This document shows positions 42,298 to 52,789 of a DNA stretch of 64,000 nt, piece after piece (positions within the stretch are counted from its first letter, which is position 1; each line of letters begins with the position of its first letter). Source of the stretch: Zoroaster sp. YZ-2022. Its lineage: Eukaryota > Echinodermata > Asteroidea > Forcipulatida > Zoroasteridae. The translations under genes and the position numbers were made by a program. The notes beneath the pieces are model-generated. The model had not been told where the DNA came from. It searched no databases and worked only from the letters and a program-made list of their open reading frames with translations. The DNA is taken from positions 4,075,402 to 4,139,401 of the forward strand of contig CM055828.1 in assembly GCA_029582265.1 (NCBI GenBank). The letters run 5' to 3'.

Positions 42298-43210
42298 ACG
42301 GAGGACTTCTATTGTTTCCCTTCTATTGTACCCATCTATTGTTCCCCTCTATTGTCCCCCTCTATTGTCCCCCTCTATTGTCCCCTGTATCGTTCTTCTC
42401 TATCGTTCTTCTCTATCGTTCCCCTCTATCGTTCCCCTCTATCGTTCCCCTCTATCGTCCCCCTCTATCGTCCCCTCTATCGTTCTTCTCTATCGTTCTT
42501 CTCTATCGTTCCCCTCTATCGTTCCCCTCTATTGTCCCCCTCTATTGTCCCCCTCTATTGTCCCCTCTATCGTTCTTCTCTATCGTTCTTCTCTATCGTT
42601 CCCCTCTATCGTTCCCCTCTATCGTTCCCCTCTATCGTTCCCCTCTATCGTTCCCCTCTATCGTCCCCCTCTATCGTCCCCCTCTATCGTTCCCCTCTAT
42701 CGTTCCCCTCTATCGTCCCCCTCTATCGTTCCCCTCTATCGTTCCCCTCTATCGTTCCCCTCTATCGTCCCCCTCTATCGTCCCCCTCTATCGTTCCCCT
42801 CTATCGTCCCCCTCTATCGTTCCCCTCTATCGTCCCCCTCTATCGTCCCCTCTATCGTCCCCTCTATCGTCCCCTCTATCGTTCCCTCTATCGGTCCCCT
42901 CTCTCGTTCCCCTCTATCTTTCCCCTCTATCGTCCCCCTCTATCGTCCCCTCTATCGTCCCCTCTATCGTCCCCTTCTATCGTTCCCCTCTATCGTCCCC
43001 CTCTATCGTCCCCTCTATCGTCCCCCTCTATCGTCCCCCTCTATCGTTCCCCTCTATCGTTCCCCTCTATCGTCCCCCTCTATCGTCCCCCTCTATCGTT
43101 CCCCTCTATCGTTCCCCTCTGTCGTGCCCTCTGTCGTTCCCCTCTGTCGTTCCCCTCTGTCGTTCCCCTCTGTCGTTCCCCTCTGTCGTTCCCCTCTATC
43201 GTTCCCATTG
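42298..43210. repeat. 13-bp pyrimidine minisatellite (ctctatcgttccc)
   Basis: About 900 bases of ctctatcg[t][t/c]ccc units with local block variants (attgtcccc, atcgttctt, gtcgttccc) lie in the intron between domains 39 and 40. The sense strand is almost purely pyrimidine. Confidence 0.95.
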
Positions 43211-43456
43211 TTATTCGAAACATTTTTGAAGCAATCTCCATTGGATTTGTAAACGACATGCCTCTGAGAACTGCTGAATCAATTGTCCCTTTAGTCCTGG
43301 GATGATAATGTAGTACAAACTCAAGCATTATGTACTCTGGATCTGCCAGTGATTTCAGATGTTTACAGGTCGTTGCAGTTGTGGCGATTGGTCAAATGTG
43401 TTTTTATAAAGCAAATGTTTTGTGGATGAAGTAAATTTGTATGTCTTGCTTCTCAG

Positions 43457-43732
43457 AGCCACGACCTCCAGTCGGCCTCACAGTCAACAGCGTGACTGCA
43501 AGCAGTGCGACTCTGGACTGGCTGGTGGCCCAAGGCAATCTGGACGGCTACAGTGTCCACTACATGGCCGAGGGTTCACCGACTCTGGCCACCTCTGTCG
43601 GGGCAGGAACATCGAGTGTTACCCTGGATAATCTGGAGCCCAACACCTTCTACACCGCCATCGTCAGGAGCACGGTCGGGGAAGAGGCAGCCGCAGTCTG
43701 GAGTTCTGAGCAGCGTGCGACGTTTACAACAA
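43457..43732 (+). CDS. Exon 50: FN3 domain 40, type A
   Basis: A 92-residue module with acceptor gcttctcag and donor gtaagc. The core is ATLDWLVAQGNLDGYSV, the tyrosine corner LEPNTFYTAIV, and the tail ATFTT. It is the last module of the strict alternation. Confidence 0.93.
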
Positions 43733-43790
43733 GTAAGCCATCTGTGTTGACGCCTTTTCTCATTCTGATCAGAATAAAAAAAAAAAAATT

Positions 43791-43945
43791 TGTGACTAGC
43801 TTGTGACAAAATCAGAATTTTTTTTTCTTCTGATTTCTACAAATCTGGTATCAAATGAAAGAGGAAAATCTAGAGAATCAAGATTTTCAAAATCTCACTT
43901 TTGAAAATTGGGTCCAAGTTTAGGGTTTTGCCAGAGCTAGTCACA
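43791..43945. mobile_element. MITE family 5, deleted copy
   Basis: It starts tgtgactagcttgtgacaaa and ends gggttttgccagagctagtc plus aca, matching the ends of the copies at 28873 and 59187. The interior is shortened. Confidence 0.65.
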
Positions 43946-44027
43946 TTTTCTGACAAGAAATCCCAAGTAATGTTTATATTTAACAAATAACTGACATCAA
44001 ATGATTTCCAAATGATTCCCAATGCAG

Positions 44028-44291
44028 AAGCGGCACGACTGACGGTCCCGTCTGTTACCACCACAACCATCAACATCCAGTGGACAGCCGAGATTGGGTC
44101 GTTTGTCAGCTACCAGCTGAGTTACGCCCCAGCCAACGGCGACCAAGCCTCCCCGCTCGTCTTCGGCAGTAATGCTGTGAAGCAGACCACCCTGACGTCG
44201 CTGACGCCCGGTCTCCTCTACGCATTGGAGCTTCATACTGTAACCGCCGGGGGCGTTACATCGCTGTCAGACTCCACTGAAACAGTGACCT
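44028..44291 (+). CDS. Exon 51: FN3 domain 41, C-like subtype
   Basis: An 88-residue module with acceptor ccaatgcag and donor gtaagt. The core is INIQWTAEIGSFVSYQLSY, followed by the APANGDQASP loop typical of the 3' part of the array. The tyrosine corner is LTPGLLYALEL and the tail TVTC, which is not a B tail despite its odd number. Confidence 0.92.
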
Positions 44292-44443
44292 GTAAGTTAT
44301 TTTTTGATTCACAACCACTTCCCAGAGTTTGTCTTGCTTTAATAATCTGGTGATTTTTAAGATGTATCAGCTGTGTTTTCACTATTTCCCATCAACTTCC
44401 AGTGATTTATGTTTTCCTTGAAGAAAGGAAAACAAGTAGTTTA

Positions 44444-44705
44444 AGGGAGGAGGACCAAAGTCATGGTACAGCCAAGCCTTTGAGAAGCCCAGCCAGGCCC
44501 AGGCTACATGGCCTTCTAATCTGTCTTTTGTGAGTCCTAAATCCTGTAACAATACAGTACCTGCCAATCAACGTAACTAGTCCAGCCAAGTTGAGGGTCT
44601 TTCGTGCTCAGCTAGGGGATTATATAGGCCCCTAGGCCTCGGCATAGGGGGCCTGGCCAGGCTTCTCAAAGGCTTGGCTGTACCATGACTTTGGCCCTAC
44701 TCCCT
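44444..44705. mobile_element. MITE family 4, copy with clear inverted ends
   Basis: The left end agggaggaggaccaaagtca continues into ggtacagccaagcctttgag. The right end is its inverse (aaggcttggctgtaccatga to ctccct). The inverted repeats are about 60 bp and contain no ORF. Confidence 0.8.
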
Positions 44706-44972
44706 AAAATAAGATATTGTACAAAATAATTGCCAAAAGCATTTTTTGGCAGTAGCGTAGTGCCCAAAGTAATTTTTGACGGTGCCCTCCGTAAAATTGT
44801 TTTGGGAAAAATAAATTTGGAGAAACTCGACTAATTCAGAAAGGCACTATTACAAATGTTTATAGTCCATGTGGCACACTTGAGTGGGATTCGAACCCAG
44901 GCCACAGAAGTGTTATACAAGGGACTACAAACAACAGCATCAACCAGACTTTACTTTTAAAAATTCTCCCAG

Positions 44973-45263
44973 GTCCTGAGTCAACCGAAGTCCAGTCCCC
45001 CATGCAGACCCCCTCCACCATCTCTCTGACGTGGGACGCTCCATCTGGTGGCAACTATGACGGCTATATCGTACGGTATTCCGACCCCATCGGTGGGGTG
45101 GGACGCACGCCAAGCCCCACCATCGTCAGTCGTAACAGCCCAAGAGAGTTAACCCTCCAAGGATTGAGTTCACAGACTGCCTACACCGTTAGCATCACCG
45201 TGTTCAGTCAGTACGGCGACCTGATTAAGGAGAGTGACCCGTTTTCAATGACCTTCGCAACAG
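44973..45263 (+). CDS. Exon 52: FN3 domain 42, type A/C
   Basis: A 97-residue module with acceptor ttctcccag and donor gtaaca. The core is ISLTWDAPSGGNYDGY, with a long TPSP-containing loop, the tyrosine corner LSSQTAYTVSI, and the tail TFATG after ESDP. Confidence 0.92.
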
Positions 45264-45814
45264 GTAACATAAAGAAGACTGGCACGTTGAAGACTCCTCT
45301 AGCTCTAATTAAGAGAGGACATCTTTCCCCAACCTCCATTCATCTCCAGTTTTTTTTGGCCAGCTCCCCCTGGGTTTCCACTCTCTGAACACTACAATAG
45401 GAGAGTCCTTCTGTCCAATGATAACTATTGTCAAGGGATAATAGGATTAGTTAAGTCGGGGTTGCTGTTTCTTTTTGTATCCACCAGGTCCACATGGATT
45501 AATAGAGGGGATTAACTCCAGAGTTAAGTAGCCTCTTTTGTTTAGCTACTAGAATCTTGCTGACAATGAGCGCTTATTATATCTGGAGTGAACCAGCCAA
45601 AAGGTTTTTGGAGGATGGGGAAAGATGTCCGTCCTGATGCAAATTGAGGTACCCACTGCTATACAGGAGTTTAGGCAGCCTGTGTTCATTAGACAAGCTC
45701 GGTGGTGTTTCCAGGTTTTTTCATGATGTTGATGAGATTTGCTTTTGGAAATTCACAGGAAAAAAATAAAAAATCATCACAGAGCACCACATCTTTCTTT
45801 GTCTTTTGATGCAG
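45264..45814. other. Intron 52: degenerate inverted repeat
   Basis: aggacatctttccccaacct near 45313 and ggatggggaaagatgtccgt near 45615 are imperfect inverses, suggesting a decayed foldback. No other element is seen. Confidence 0.4.
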
Positions 45815-46075
45815 AAACTTCCCCTCCGGCCAGCCTGACTGTTACTGCGGTAGAAACTCAGAAGATCGGCCTTTTAATAACGCCAGCCACGGGCTCCGTG
45901 GCGGGATACTACATCAGGGTAGTGGACGCAAACAACGTGCAAAAATCAAACGACTTTCTGCCGTCGAGTATACGTAGTTATGAGGCTACTGACCTAATAC
46001 CGGGTGTTGAATACACCTTTACACTGACCGCTGTCAGCAACTCAGCTCCTCCTTTTACCATCACTCAATTTACAA
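45815..46075 (+). CDS. Exon 53: FN3 domain 43, type B, no Trp
   Basis: An 87-residue module with acceptor ttgatgcag and donor gtaagt. Strand B reads IGLLITPATGSVAGYY without the Trp. The tyrosine corner is LIPGVEYTFTL and the tail ITQFT is type B. Confidence 0.92.
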
Positions 46076-46178
46076 GTAAGTATAAATACTTGTTTATCTC
46101 TTTTAGTTTTTTCCTTTGGTTGCTGATATCTGATAGTGTTCTGATCTCTCCTTTGTGTACATTCCAAGAATGTTATTT

Positions 46179-46502
46179 AGGGAGTAGGGCCAAAGTCTTG
46201 GTACAGCCAAGCCTTTGAGAAGCCTAGCAGGGCCTGAGCTTAACTGGCCTTCTAATCTGTCTTTTGTGAGTCCCAATCCTGTAACAATACAGTACCTGCC
46301 AATCAACATAACCTGGGCTTCTGCGGGGTCTAGCCCAGCCAAGTAGAGCTCATTATAATGGCTGCAGTTGTGAACAAAAGACAGCTGAGGTGTCAGTCAA
46401 GTCTGTGTTAACAATAAGAGCTATTTGAGATCTAGGCCTTGGCCTTGGCCTGGCCAGGCTTCTCAAAGGCTTGGCTGTACCATAACTTTGGCCCTCCTCC
46501 CT
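46179..46502. mobile_element. MITE family 4, copy 3
   Basis: The ends agggagtagggccaaagtct and its inverse bound it. It has a longer interior (agtagagctcattataatgg, gacagctgaggtgtcagtca) shared with 50832-51214. Confidence 0.8.
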
Positions 46503-46706
46503 CGGAACAATGGAGGAATTTTCAGGGGTCAATTTCATCGAGCTGCTTAGCAGATAAAATTGCTCACCAGAACAAAATATTTACCAAACAAAATTCTCTG
46601 CTTACCAGCTATATGAAATTGGAACCTGTTCTTGATTTTGTTTGTTTTACTATGAGTCACCCCAAACAAGGCCAATAGCCACTAGAGTGTAAGATATGTC
46701 ATCCAC

Positions 46707-46807
46707 CATTTAAGCAAGATTACATTTAAGCAAGATTACATTTAAGCAAGATTACATTTAAGCAAGATTACATTTAAGCAAGATTACATTTTAGCAAGAT
46801 TACATTC
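46707..46807. repeat. 16-bp tandem repeat (atttaagcaagattac)
   Basis: Six copies of a 16-bp unit lie immediately upstream of SINE B. Confidence 0.9.
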
Positions 46808-46827
46808 TAGCCGGCCAATCGTCATCG

Positions 46828-46989
46828 GGCAAGCTCGGTGGTCGAGAGGTTAAGACATCTGCACTATTAAGCAGGAGGTTGTGGGTTTGAATCTCGCCCG
46901 AGTCGCCTGTGTAGTTTTTTCACAGACACTCGGAAAGCACTGAGTATACAGTGCTTTACACACGTCGGTGTAGGGCAAAATTAAATCAA
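46828..46989 (+). mobile_element. tRNA-derived SINE B, most complete copy
   Basis: The head has ctcggtggtcgagaggttaa and the B box gggtttgaatctcgccc, then cacagacactcggaaagcac and a tail with cggtgtagggcaaaattaaa. Confidence 0.75.
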
Positions 46990-47260
46990 AAGATTACATT
47001 TGTTGATGTTTTTCTTAAACTTAAATAGATTGTAAGTTGGTGAAAAGCACTCAGCTGGAAGGGCGTTCCATTGTAATGCTGTTCTAGGGGAGATGTTATC
47101 CAAATGGAAGTTACTCTTGATTTTGGGGAGTTCAAGATAGTGAGGGTGTTCACCTGCTTGTTTAGCAAAGCGAGTGACACAAGAGAAATCCTTGCGCTTA
47201 GGTACTAGCTCATGTAGCTCAGCAAGAACAATCCCTGTAGTAATAACTGTAGAACAGTGA
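46990..47260 (-). pseudogene. LINE reverse-transcriptase C-terminal remnant 4
   Basis: On the minus strand one frame reads ALQWNALPAECFSPTYNLF followed by KFKKNINK, the WNxLP...SFK-type RT terminus. It is truncated on its 5' side. It lies between SINE B and SINE C. Confidence 0.65.
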
Positions 47261-47267
47261 AGAATGT

Positions 47268-47588
47268 TGTCCTCTTTCGGCTGCTCCCGTTAAGGGTCGC
47301 CACAGCGGATCATGATCTGCATATTTGATTTGGCATAGGTTTTATGCCGGATGCCCTTCCTGACGCAACCCTCCCATTTATCCGGGCTTGGGACCGGTAC
47401 TAAGCATGCACTGGCATGTACATCCCCAGTGGCTGGGTTCAATTCAGCCTTCGCAGCAATTATGGTAAAGTGTCTTGCTCAAGGACACAAGCACCATGGT
47501 CGCGGCAAGGATTCGAACCCACACACTCTGACGACTCAGCCATCAGAACACAAATCCTATGCACCAAACCACTCGACCATGGCACCCC
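47268..47588 (-). mobile_element. tRNA-derived SINE C (head of SINE A, different tail)
   Basis: On the minus strand it begins with ggtgccatggtcgagtggtt, the head of SINE A copy 1, and continues to gagcaagacactttaccata. It then switches to a tail with gaagggcatccggcataaaa and ending cttaacgggagcagccgaaa. Confidence 0.78.
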
Positions 47589-47682
47589 ACAGAACAGTGA
47601 AGAATAACCCAGATAAATACCAAAAGTGACTCCAATCCATGATTTTGAAACCAAATTCTTTCCCTTTTTCTTTTTGAAACAG

Positions 47683-47867
47683 TTCCAGAATCAGTTAAGA
47701 TTGATTCTGTCGTGTCATCCAGTACCTTAGAATCAGTGGCCCTAAGTTGGGACCCTGTGGAACCTTTGCAACCTGGTTACACCGTTGCCAGTGGCTACCT
47801 CATCACCTATGAGCCTAAGGATAGTGCCAAGGATCCAATAGTTGTCTTCGATCTCACAACTCCATCC
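47683..47867 (+). CDS. Exon 54: FN3 domain 44, first half, type A
   Basis: Acceptor ttgaaacag enters in phase 1. The core is VALSWDPVEPL with an extended loop before GYLITYEPKD, and it ends LTTPS in phase 0 before gtaggt. Confidence 0.88.
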
Positions 47868-48606
47868 GTAGGTTTTTCTTTCCAATTTCACTAATTCTGA
47901 GAAACCCCAGTTTTAGATCAACCCGTAATGCCAGTGTTGCCAGGCAACTTTTAATGTTTACTTAGTTCTGTGTTGAAACACAGAAATAAGACGAGTATAT
48001 CTGCATTTGTGAACATGCTTGTTTAATGTAGAAAAAAAAAACTCTGGGCAAATTGCTGTACCAGTTGACAGATACCATGACAGATTTGTCATTGCTAAAA
48101 TTGGGAATATTCTTGTACATTCAAGGTTTACCCCCATAGGTTTGGCAACCTCGTTTATTACAACCAAAAAAACCTGATAGTATTGTATAACATGCAAATA
48201 TAATTGTCTGAATTCAGTTATCTTGCCATTTTTGTACTGTTGTTATGTGGTGTGCCACACAGGAGCTCATCAGGGCCAAATGTCAGGGCTCTGTGTACCT
48301 TATAAAACGTAAAAATTCATGGTGCTTACTTTGAAAAGCATTACGTTCTTTGCTTTAAAACGTAAGCATATTTTGCTGGTTAGCTAGCAATTTCTGCTTG
48401 TGCTCATGCGTACTAAGGATTCACCACTGAAATGGCTAGTTGTTTGAACAAATTCTGCACTAAGTCTGCAAGTAGAAAATCAGGATTATAAGAGCGGAAT
48501 TCCAAGTGAAGCAGCACCGTGAAATTTAGGCCCAGTTCAGTGTGGAATTCAATATAATAGACACTCGGTCTGTATCAGAAATTTGACTTTTTTTTTTAAC
48601 TGGCAG
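47868..48606. other. Intron 54: no element recognised
   Basis: A 739-base intron of mixed composition. I see no shared repeat family and no coding signal. Confidence 0.55.
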
Positions 48607-48994
48607 GTTACCGTCCCAAGACTGAAACCAAACACTGAATATACTATCAGTATCACCACCTTTGTGGGTGAATTACAATCGCAAGAAAGAAGTGAACCCA
48701 CAACCGTTACCGTAACAACAAATGACTTTGCCCCCGCGGAAATCCTCATCGTGAATGTGCAAGAGACTTTCGTAACATTCCAGTGGGGCGAGACCAGATA
48801 CCAGTCGGCCACGGGCTACCAGCTGAGCATCACCCTCCCCAATACCAACGCTCCGCTCCAGGTGACCAACGTCGCCCCCGGGACTGCTCTGCAGCACACC
48901 TTCTTCAACCTCCAGCCGGGAACACGCTACGCCGTGTATGTGGAAGTGACTGGAATCGGTGGACTGGAGAGCAGAAGTAGACCCTTCCGAACGA
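48607..48994 (+). CDS. Exon 55: second half of FN3 domain 44 fused to all of domain 45
   Basis: Acceptor aactggcag enters in phase 0. The first part completes domain 44 (LKPNTEYTISI, SEPTTVTVTT). The frame then runs straight into domain 45 (VTFQWGETRYQ, LQPGTRYAVYV, tail FRT) and ends in phase 1 before gtgagt. It is the only exon in the window that crosses a domain boundary, so the inter-domain intron was probably lost here. Confidence 0.92.
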
Positions 48995-49464
48995 GTGAGT
49001 TTGAAACATTATCGATGCTCTCTGCATTGATTTATTTCTCTTTCGTAAGGAAGCCTTCGCCTTGAGTGACCATTTGCCCTTGAGATGACTGACCTTCATA
49101 AATTAAAACATTTTTGGGGGGTTATCATTTTATGCATTATTTCTTTGAGTGTCAACATTGAGAGTTGGTGGAATCTATGCATATGATTGGAAATGTTTGT
49201 CACTAGAGGACAGAGCAACTGTATTTTTCTACGCTTCTTTGACTAACTTTGTAACATTCTTTGTAAGCAATTTCACGCCTGCGTACTGTGCATTAAAGTG
49301 TCGGTGCAACTCATGCACGCACAATGTACCAGTGCTGCGTGGCAACAAACAACGGTTGACCGTTTTTAGTCTATACCATTGATAATCTTTCTCGATAATC
49401 TAGAGTTTTGATAATCCTTGCCAATTTGTTTTGAATAATCGTACTCTGTGTTTCTGTTGTGCAG
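48995..49464. other. Intron 55: no element recognised
   Basis: This 470-base intron shows no repeat family members and nothing coding. Confidence 0.55.
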
Positions 49465-49743
49465 TCGCTGCTCCCCCGCGGAACCTACAAGTGGCCGAGG
49501 TCAGCCAGTCCATCCTCACCGTGGTCTGGGATGCAGCGGTCAGTGTCGTCAGCGGCTACGAAGTCTCCATCACCGAGGCCAACGGTCAACCCCGACCCGT
49601 GATCACCCAGGGTGCCAACGTGCTCTCTGTGACCATTGAGCAACTCAAGCCGCTCACGGACTACGTCGTCCATGTACGCACCCTGGCCGGCATCGGCAGT
49701 GATCAGACAAAGAGCAACACTGAATCAGTCAGCCAAACAACAG
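49465..49743 (+). CDS. Exon 56: FN3 domain 46, type A
   Basis: A 93-residue module with acceptor tgttgtgcag and donor gtgtga. The core is LTVVWDAAVSVVSGYEV, the tyrosine corner LKPLTDYVVHV, and the tail SQTTG. Confidence 0.92.
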
Positions 49744-50335
49744 GTGTGACCTTGATTACGGTGCATCCATTTTGTTTTTCTGGGTTTTTTTTCTATACAA
49801 ATCCATGTAACCAAACCGAGGCTGGAAGGAAAATAGGCTGGTCCCAATACATATATTGAAAATCAGTGCTGCAATCCTACTTGCATAATACAGGGAATCT
49901 GACAAAATGGCCACTGCGTGATAATGTCTTCGGCATCCATTATTGTGCCATTGGCCGTCAGAATTATATGCACATAGTAACGTTACATATGTGCAGTAAA
50001 TATACTTGACACCAGAATGCCCTATCATAGACACTGGGTGCATGTAAAACACTAGAGGGCTTAGACATGCACGCAGCAGTATAGACCTTGAACAAACACT
50101 TTTGAAAACGTCCTAGCTGTGCAAAAACTGTGTTTACATGATTTGGGTAACAACCAAAAAATTTAAAAATTAAAAAAAAATTATTTTGATACATTTTCAT
50201 AAATGCATACACATACAAAAAAGGGCTTTGAAACAACTGATGAAAGTTTTCTTAACCTATTTTTTTATGCATATTTGCCGTGAACAAGGCTAAAAGCTTC
50301 TCAAAATACAGGGCTGCAATAGAAGACAAATAAAA

Positions 50336-50535
50336 ATTAAATAGACTCAAGAGGAGCTGAATGTGGGAATTGAGATGCCTCTTGAAACAGGATAGATCGT
50401 AGGATGGAGGGAAACGTGCACCAGGCAAGGAATTCCAAAGAGATGCAGCACGTGGGGAAAAAAGATGCTTCGTAAGATGCTTTTCTCATAATAATAGATT
50501 GATGAAATCCTGAAGGCTTTGCTTTTTTTGTTCTC
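50336..50535 (-). pseudogene. LINE reverse-transcriptase C-terminal remnant 5
   Basis: A minus-strand frame reads FSPRAASLWNSLPGARFPPS and continues SYDLSCFKRHL, the classic end of a LINE RT. It stops 12 bases before the acceptor of exon 57, so it overlaps the region where the branch point should be. Confidence 0.72.
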
Positions 50536-50547
50536 CATTTCATCCAG

Positions 50548-50811
50548 ATGGTGAAGTGATCAGTGTAGAGTTAATTCCAGACAGAACCCTTATCGTTACT
50601 TGGTTGCCGAGCACTGATCCTATCTCACAGTATCAGTTTATTTACAACCCGGCTGATGGTTCCGAGGCATCATCAACCATCGTCGCAACTTCTGCCAACC
50701 CGATGAAACGCCTGAATGGCCTAACCCCCGGCCAGAATTACAAACTCATAGTGAATACCCTGGATACGTCTGGTACTATTACACCATATGGGCGGACTTC
50801 TTATCGATTAA
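50548..50811 (+). CDS. Exon 57: FN3 domain 47, B position, C-like loop
   Basis: An 88-residue module with acceptor ttcatccag and donor gtaagt. The core is LIVTWLPSTDPISQYQF, then YNPADGSEASS, the tyrosine corner LTPGQNYKLIV, and the tail SYRL. A LINE remnant lies just before the acceptor. Confidence 0.92.
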
Positions 50812-50831
50812 GTAAGTACAGAATAAGTGTT

Positions 50832-51214
50832 AGGGAGTTGGGACAAAGTCGTGGTACAACCAAGTCTTTGAGAAGCCCGGCCAGGCCTGGGCTACCCGGC
50901 CTCCTAATCTGTCTTTTGTGAGTCCTAATTCTGAAACAGTACAGTACCTGCCAATCAACATAACCTGGGCTTCTGGAAGGCCTAGCCCATCAGCCAAGTA
51001 GAGCTCATTATACTGGCTGCAGTTGTGAACAAAAGACAGCTGAGGTGTCAGTCAAGTCTGTGTTAACAATAAGACCTAATTGAGATCTGTTCATTAGTAA
51101 AGGGTCTTTTGTGCTCAGACAGGGGCTTATATAGTGCTGTAGGCCTGGGCAAAGCCAGGGCCTGGCCTGGCTATTCAAAGGTATAGCTGTACCATGACTT
51201 TGGCCCTCCTTCCT
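50832..51214. mobile_element. MITE family 4, copy 4
   Basis: The ends agggagttgggacaaagtcg and the inverse gactttggccctccttcct bound it. The interior matches 46179-46502. Confidence 0.8.
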
Positions 51215-51513
51215 TGATGATGTCCAGGGCCCAATTTCATGGCGCTGCTAAGCACGGAATTCTGTGCTTCCAAATGTCATTTTCTGTCAAGAGATCTCAA
51301 TTGTGGCACTATTCTACATTTTTGTATTCTGTTCATAATTTTTTGTTTGTAATTTTGCCAGTTCCTGTAAATGTTGAATATAAACAATATTTATAGCACA
51401 AAGAAAAAACAAGTTTGTCATTTCATCATTAAATCTTTTACATTTTTTTACATTTTTACATCAAAGATTTCACATCAAAATATCCATCTATATGTATCAA
51501 TTGTTTGTTTCAG

Positions 51514-51813
51514 AGCCCCTTGACATAAGACGAAACGACGTAACAATATCTACAAACTCCCACGGCGCTAAACTCGGGATCGATCTGTCGCGGGTCATTG
51601 CCGGCATCATCGACAAGATACGATTTTTCCTTCAAAACACCGCTGCTGGGGCTGGTGCCGGCACGCCCCTGATGCTGGAAGTCACTCTCCCTCTGGATGC
51701 ATGCCCTGATATCGTCCTCACAGGCTTGCAACCGGATACGGACTACATCGTCACACTCTATACGGCCAGTGGGGACCAGCAGAGCTCTGGGGTACAGATT
51801 GCTTTCAGAACCG
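51514..51813 (+). CDS. Exon 58: FN3 domain 48, divergent paralogue of domain 16
   Basis: A 100-residue module with acceptor ttgtttcag and donor gtgagt. Strand B reads LGIDLSRVIAGIIDKI without Trp. It shares with domain 16 the run AGAGAGT and the motif LPxDACP. The tyrosine corner is LQPDTDYIVTL and the tail AFRTG. In domain 16 an intron interrupts the AGAGAG run; here it is continuous. Confidence 0.92.
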
Positions 51814-52460
51814 GTGAGTTTGTTTGTTCATTTGTTTCTTTCTTTTATTTATTTCCATAGCAATAACAATTAACAATAATATGAATAAATTCAATTGGGG
51901 AGTATAAACTTTCATTCAGAGAAATAATAACTATTATACTGGTTGTTAATAACAGGGGTGATGTATGGGGGTAACCTGGACTCTCTTTAGCAACCCTAAC
52001 CCCCTAGCAATTTTGGCTATTAAAGAATCTTCCCCGAATCCACCAAAAGCCAACACCATGCACAAACACTACCACCCAACTGTTGGACTTTAATAGATGG
52101 AATTGGGACACCCAGCCCCCATGTAAAGTATCCCTGCCTAGGCTGTAACAGTACTGAGTCTATTAAAATACAACACAACCAGCCAGTCATGTATCCAGAG
52201 ACTTTTTGTGGGGGAGGGGTTAGATGAACTAATTATAATTCTGAGCTCAATTCTTGCACGCATGCCTGGGTGGGGTTACTCACTCCCCCTCCCTTACACC
52301 GCTTAAAACAACACTTTATGAAGCATTTTCTCTCCTTTTCTTTTTTTTTCTTTTTTTTTACCAAAAATATTTGTAAAAATCGGCAGGCCCATACAATACA
52401 AACAGTTTTCCCCCTGAGATTTCACAACAAATTTGTTCTCATATGGAATATTTCTTCCAG
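51814..52460. other. Intron 58: no element recognised
   Basis: A 647-base intron with no recognisable repeat family. A long T/C tract lies near 52330-52360. Confidence 0.55.
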
Positions 52461-52706
52461 ATCCTGCTGTTCCCGGGAAACTTGTTATTGGAGATGTCAC
52501 GGAATCAGAAATTGATTTGTACTGGGAAGAACCTACTTATGTGTTCACCGAATACAATTTGGTATGGACACCGGGCAGTGGTTCCGCTACAATACCCAAG
52601 AGTACCGGCACACATGATTACACGGTGCAAGGGCTGATCCCTGGTACTATCTACACATTTACACTCGTATATGGAGACGGAAACAATCAAAAAGCACAGC
52701 GTACGA
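52461..52706 (+). CDS. Exon 59: FN3 domain 49, type B
   Basis: An 82-residue module with acceptor ttcttccag and donor gtaagt. The core is IDLYWEEPTYVFTEYNL, the tyrosine corner LIPGTIYTFTL, and the tail AQRT. Confidence 0.92.
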
Positions 52707-52789
52707 GTAAGTGTTTTTCAAAGGATAGTATACCAGTGGTAAATATCTATTCTGCTGTATGAAAAAAAATGTTTATTAAAAATTAACAG

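Noticed and set aside
42225..43305. Three overlapping open frames of more than 300 codons rich in SPSIVPLYR
   Set aside because: Translation of the 13-bp pyrimidine satellite in three frames.
46828..46920. Possible tRNA gene (A and B box pattern)
   Set aside because: Box-like motifs continue directly into a shared SINE body and the cloverleaf is not evident; it is a SINE head, like those at 3125, 8153, 9480 and 47588.
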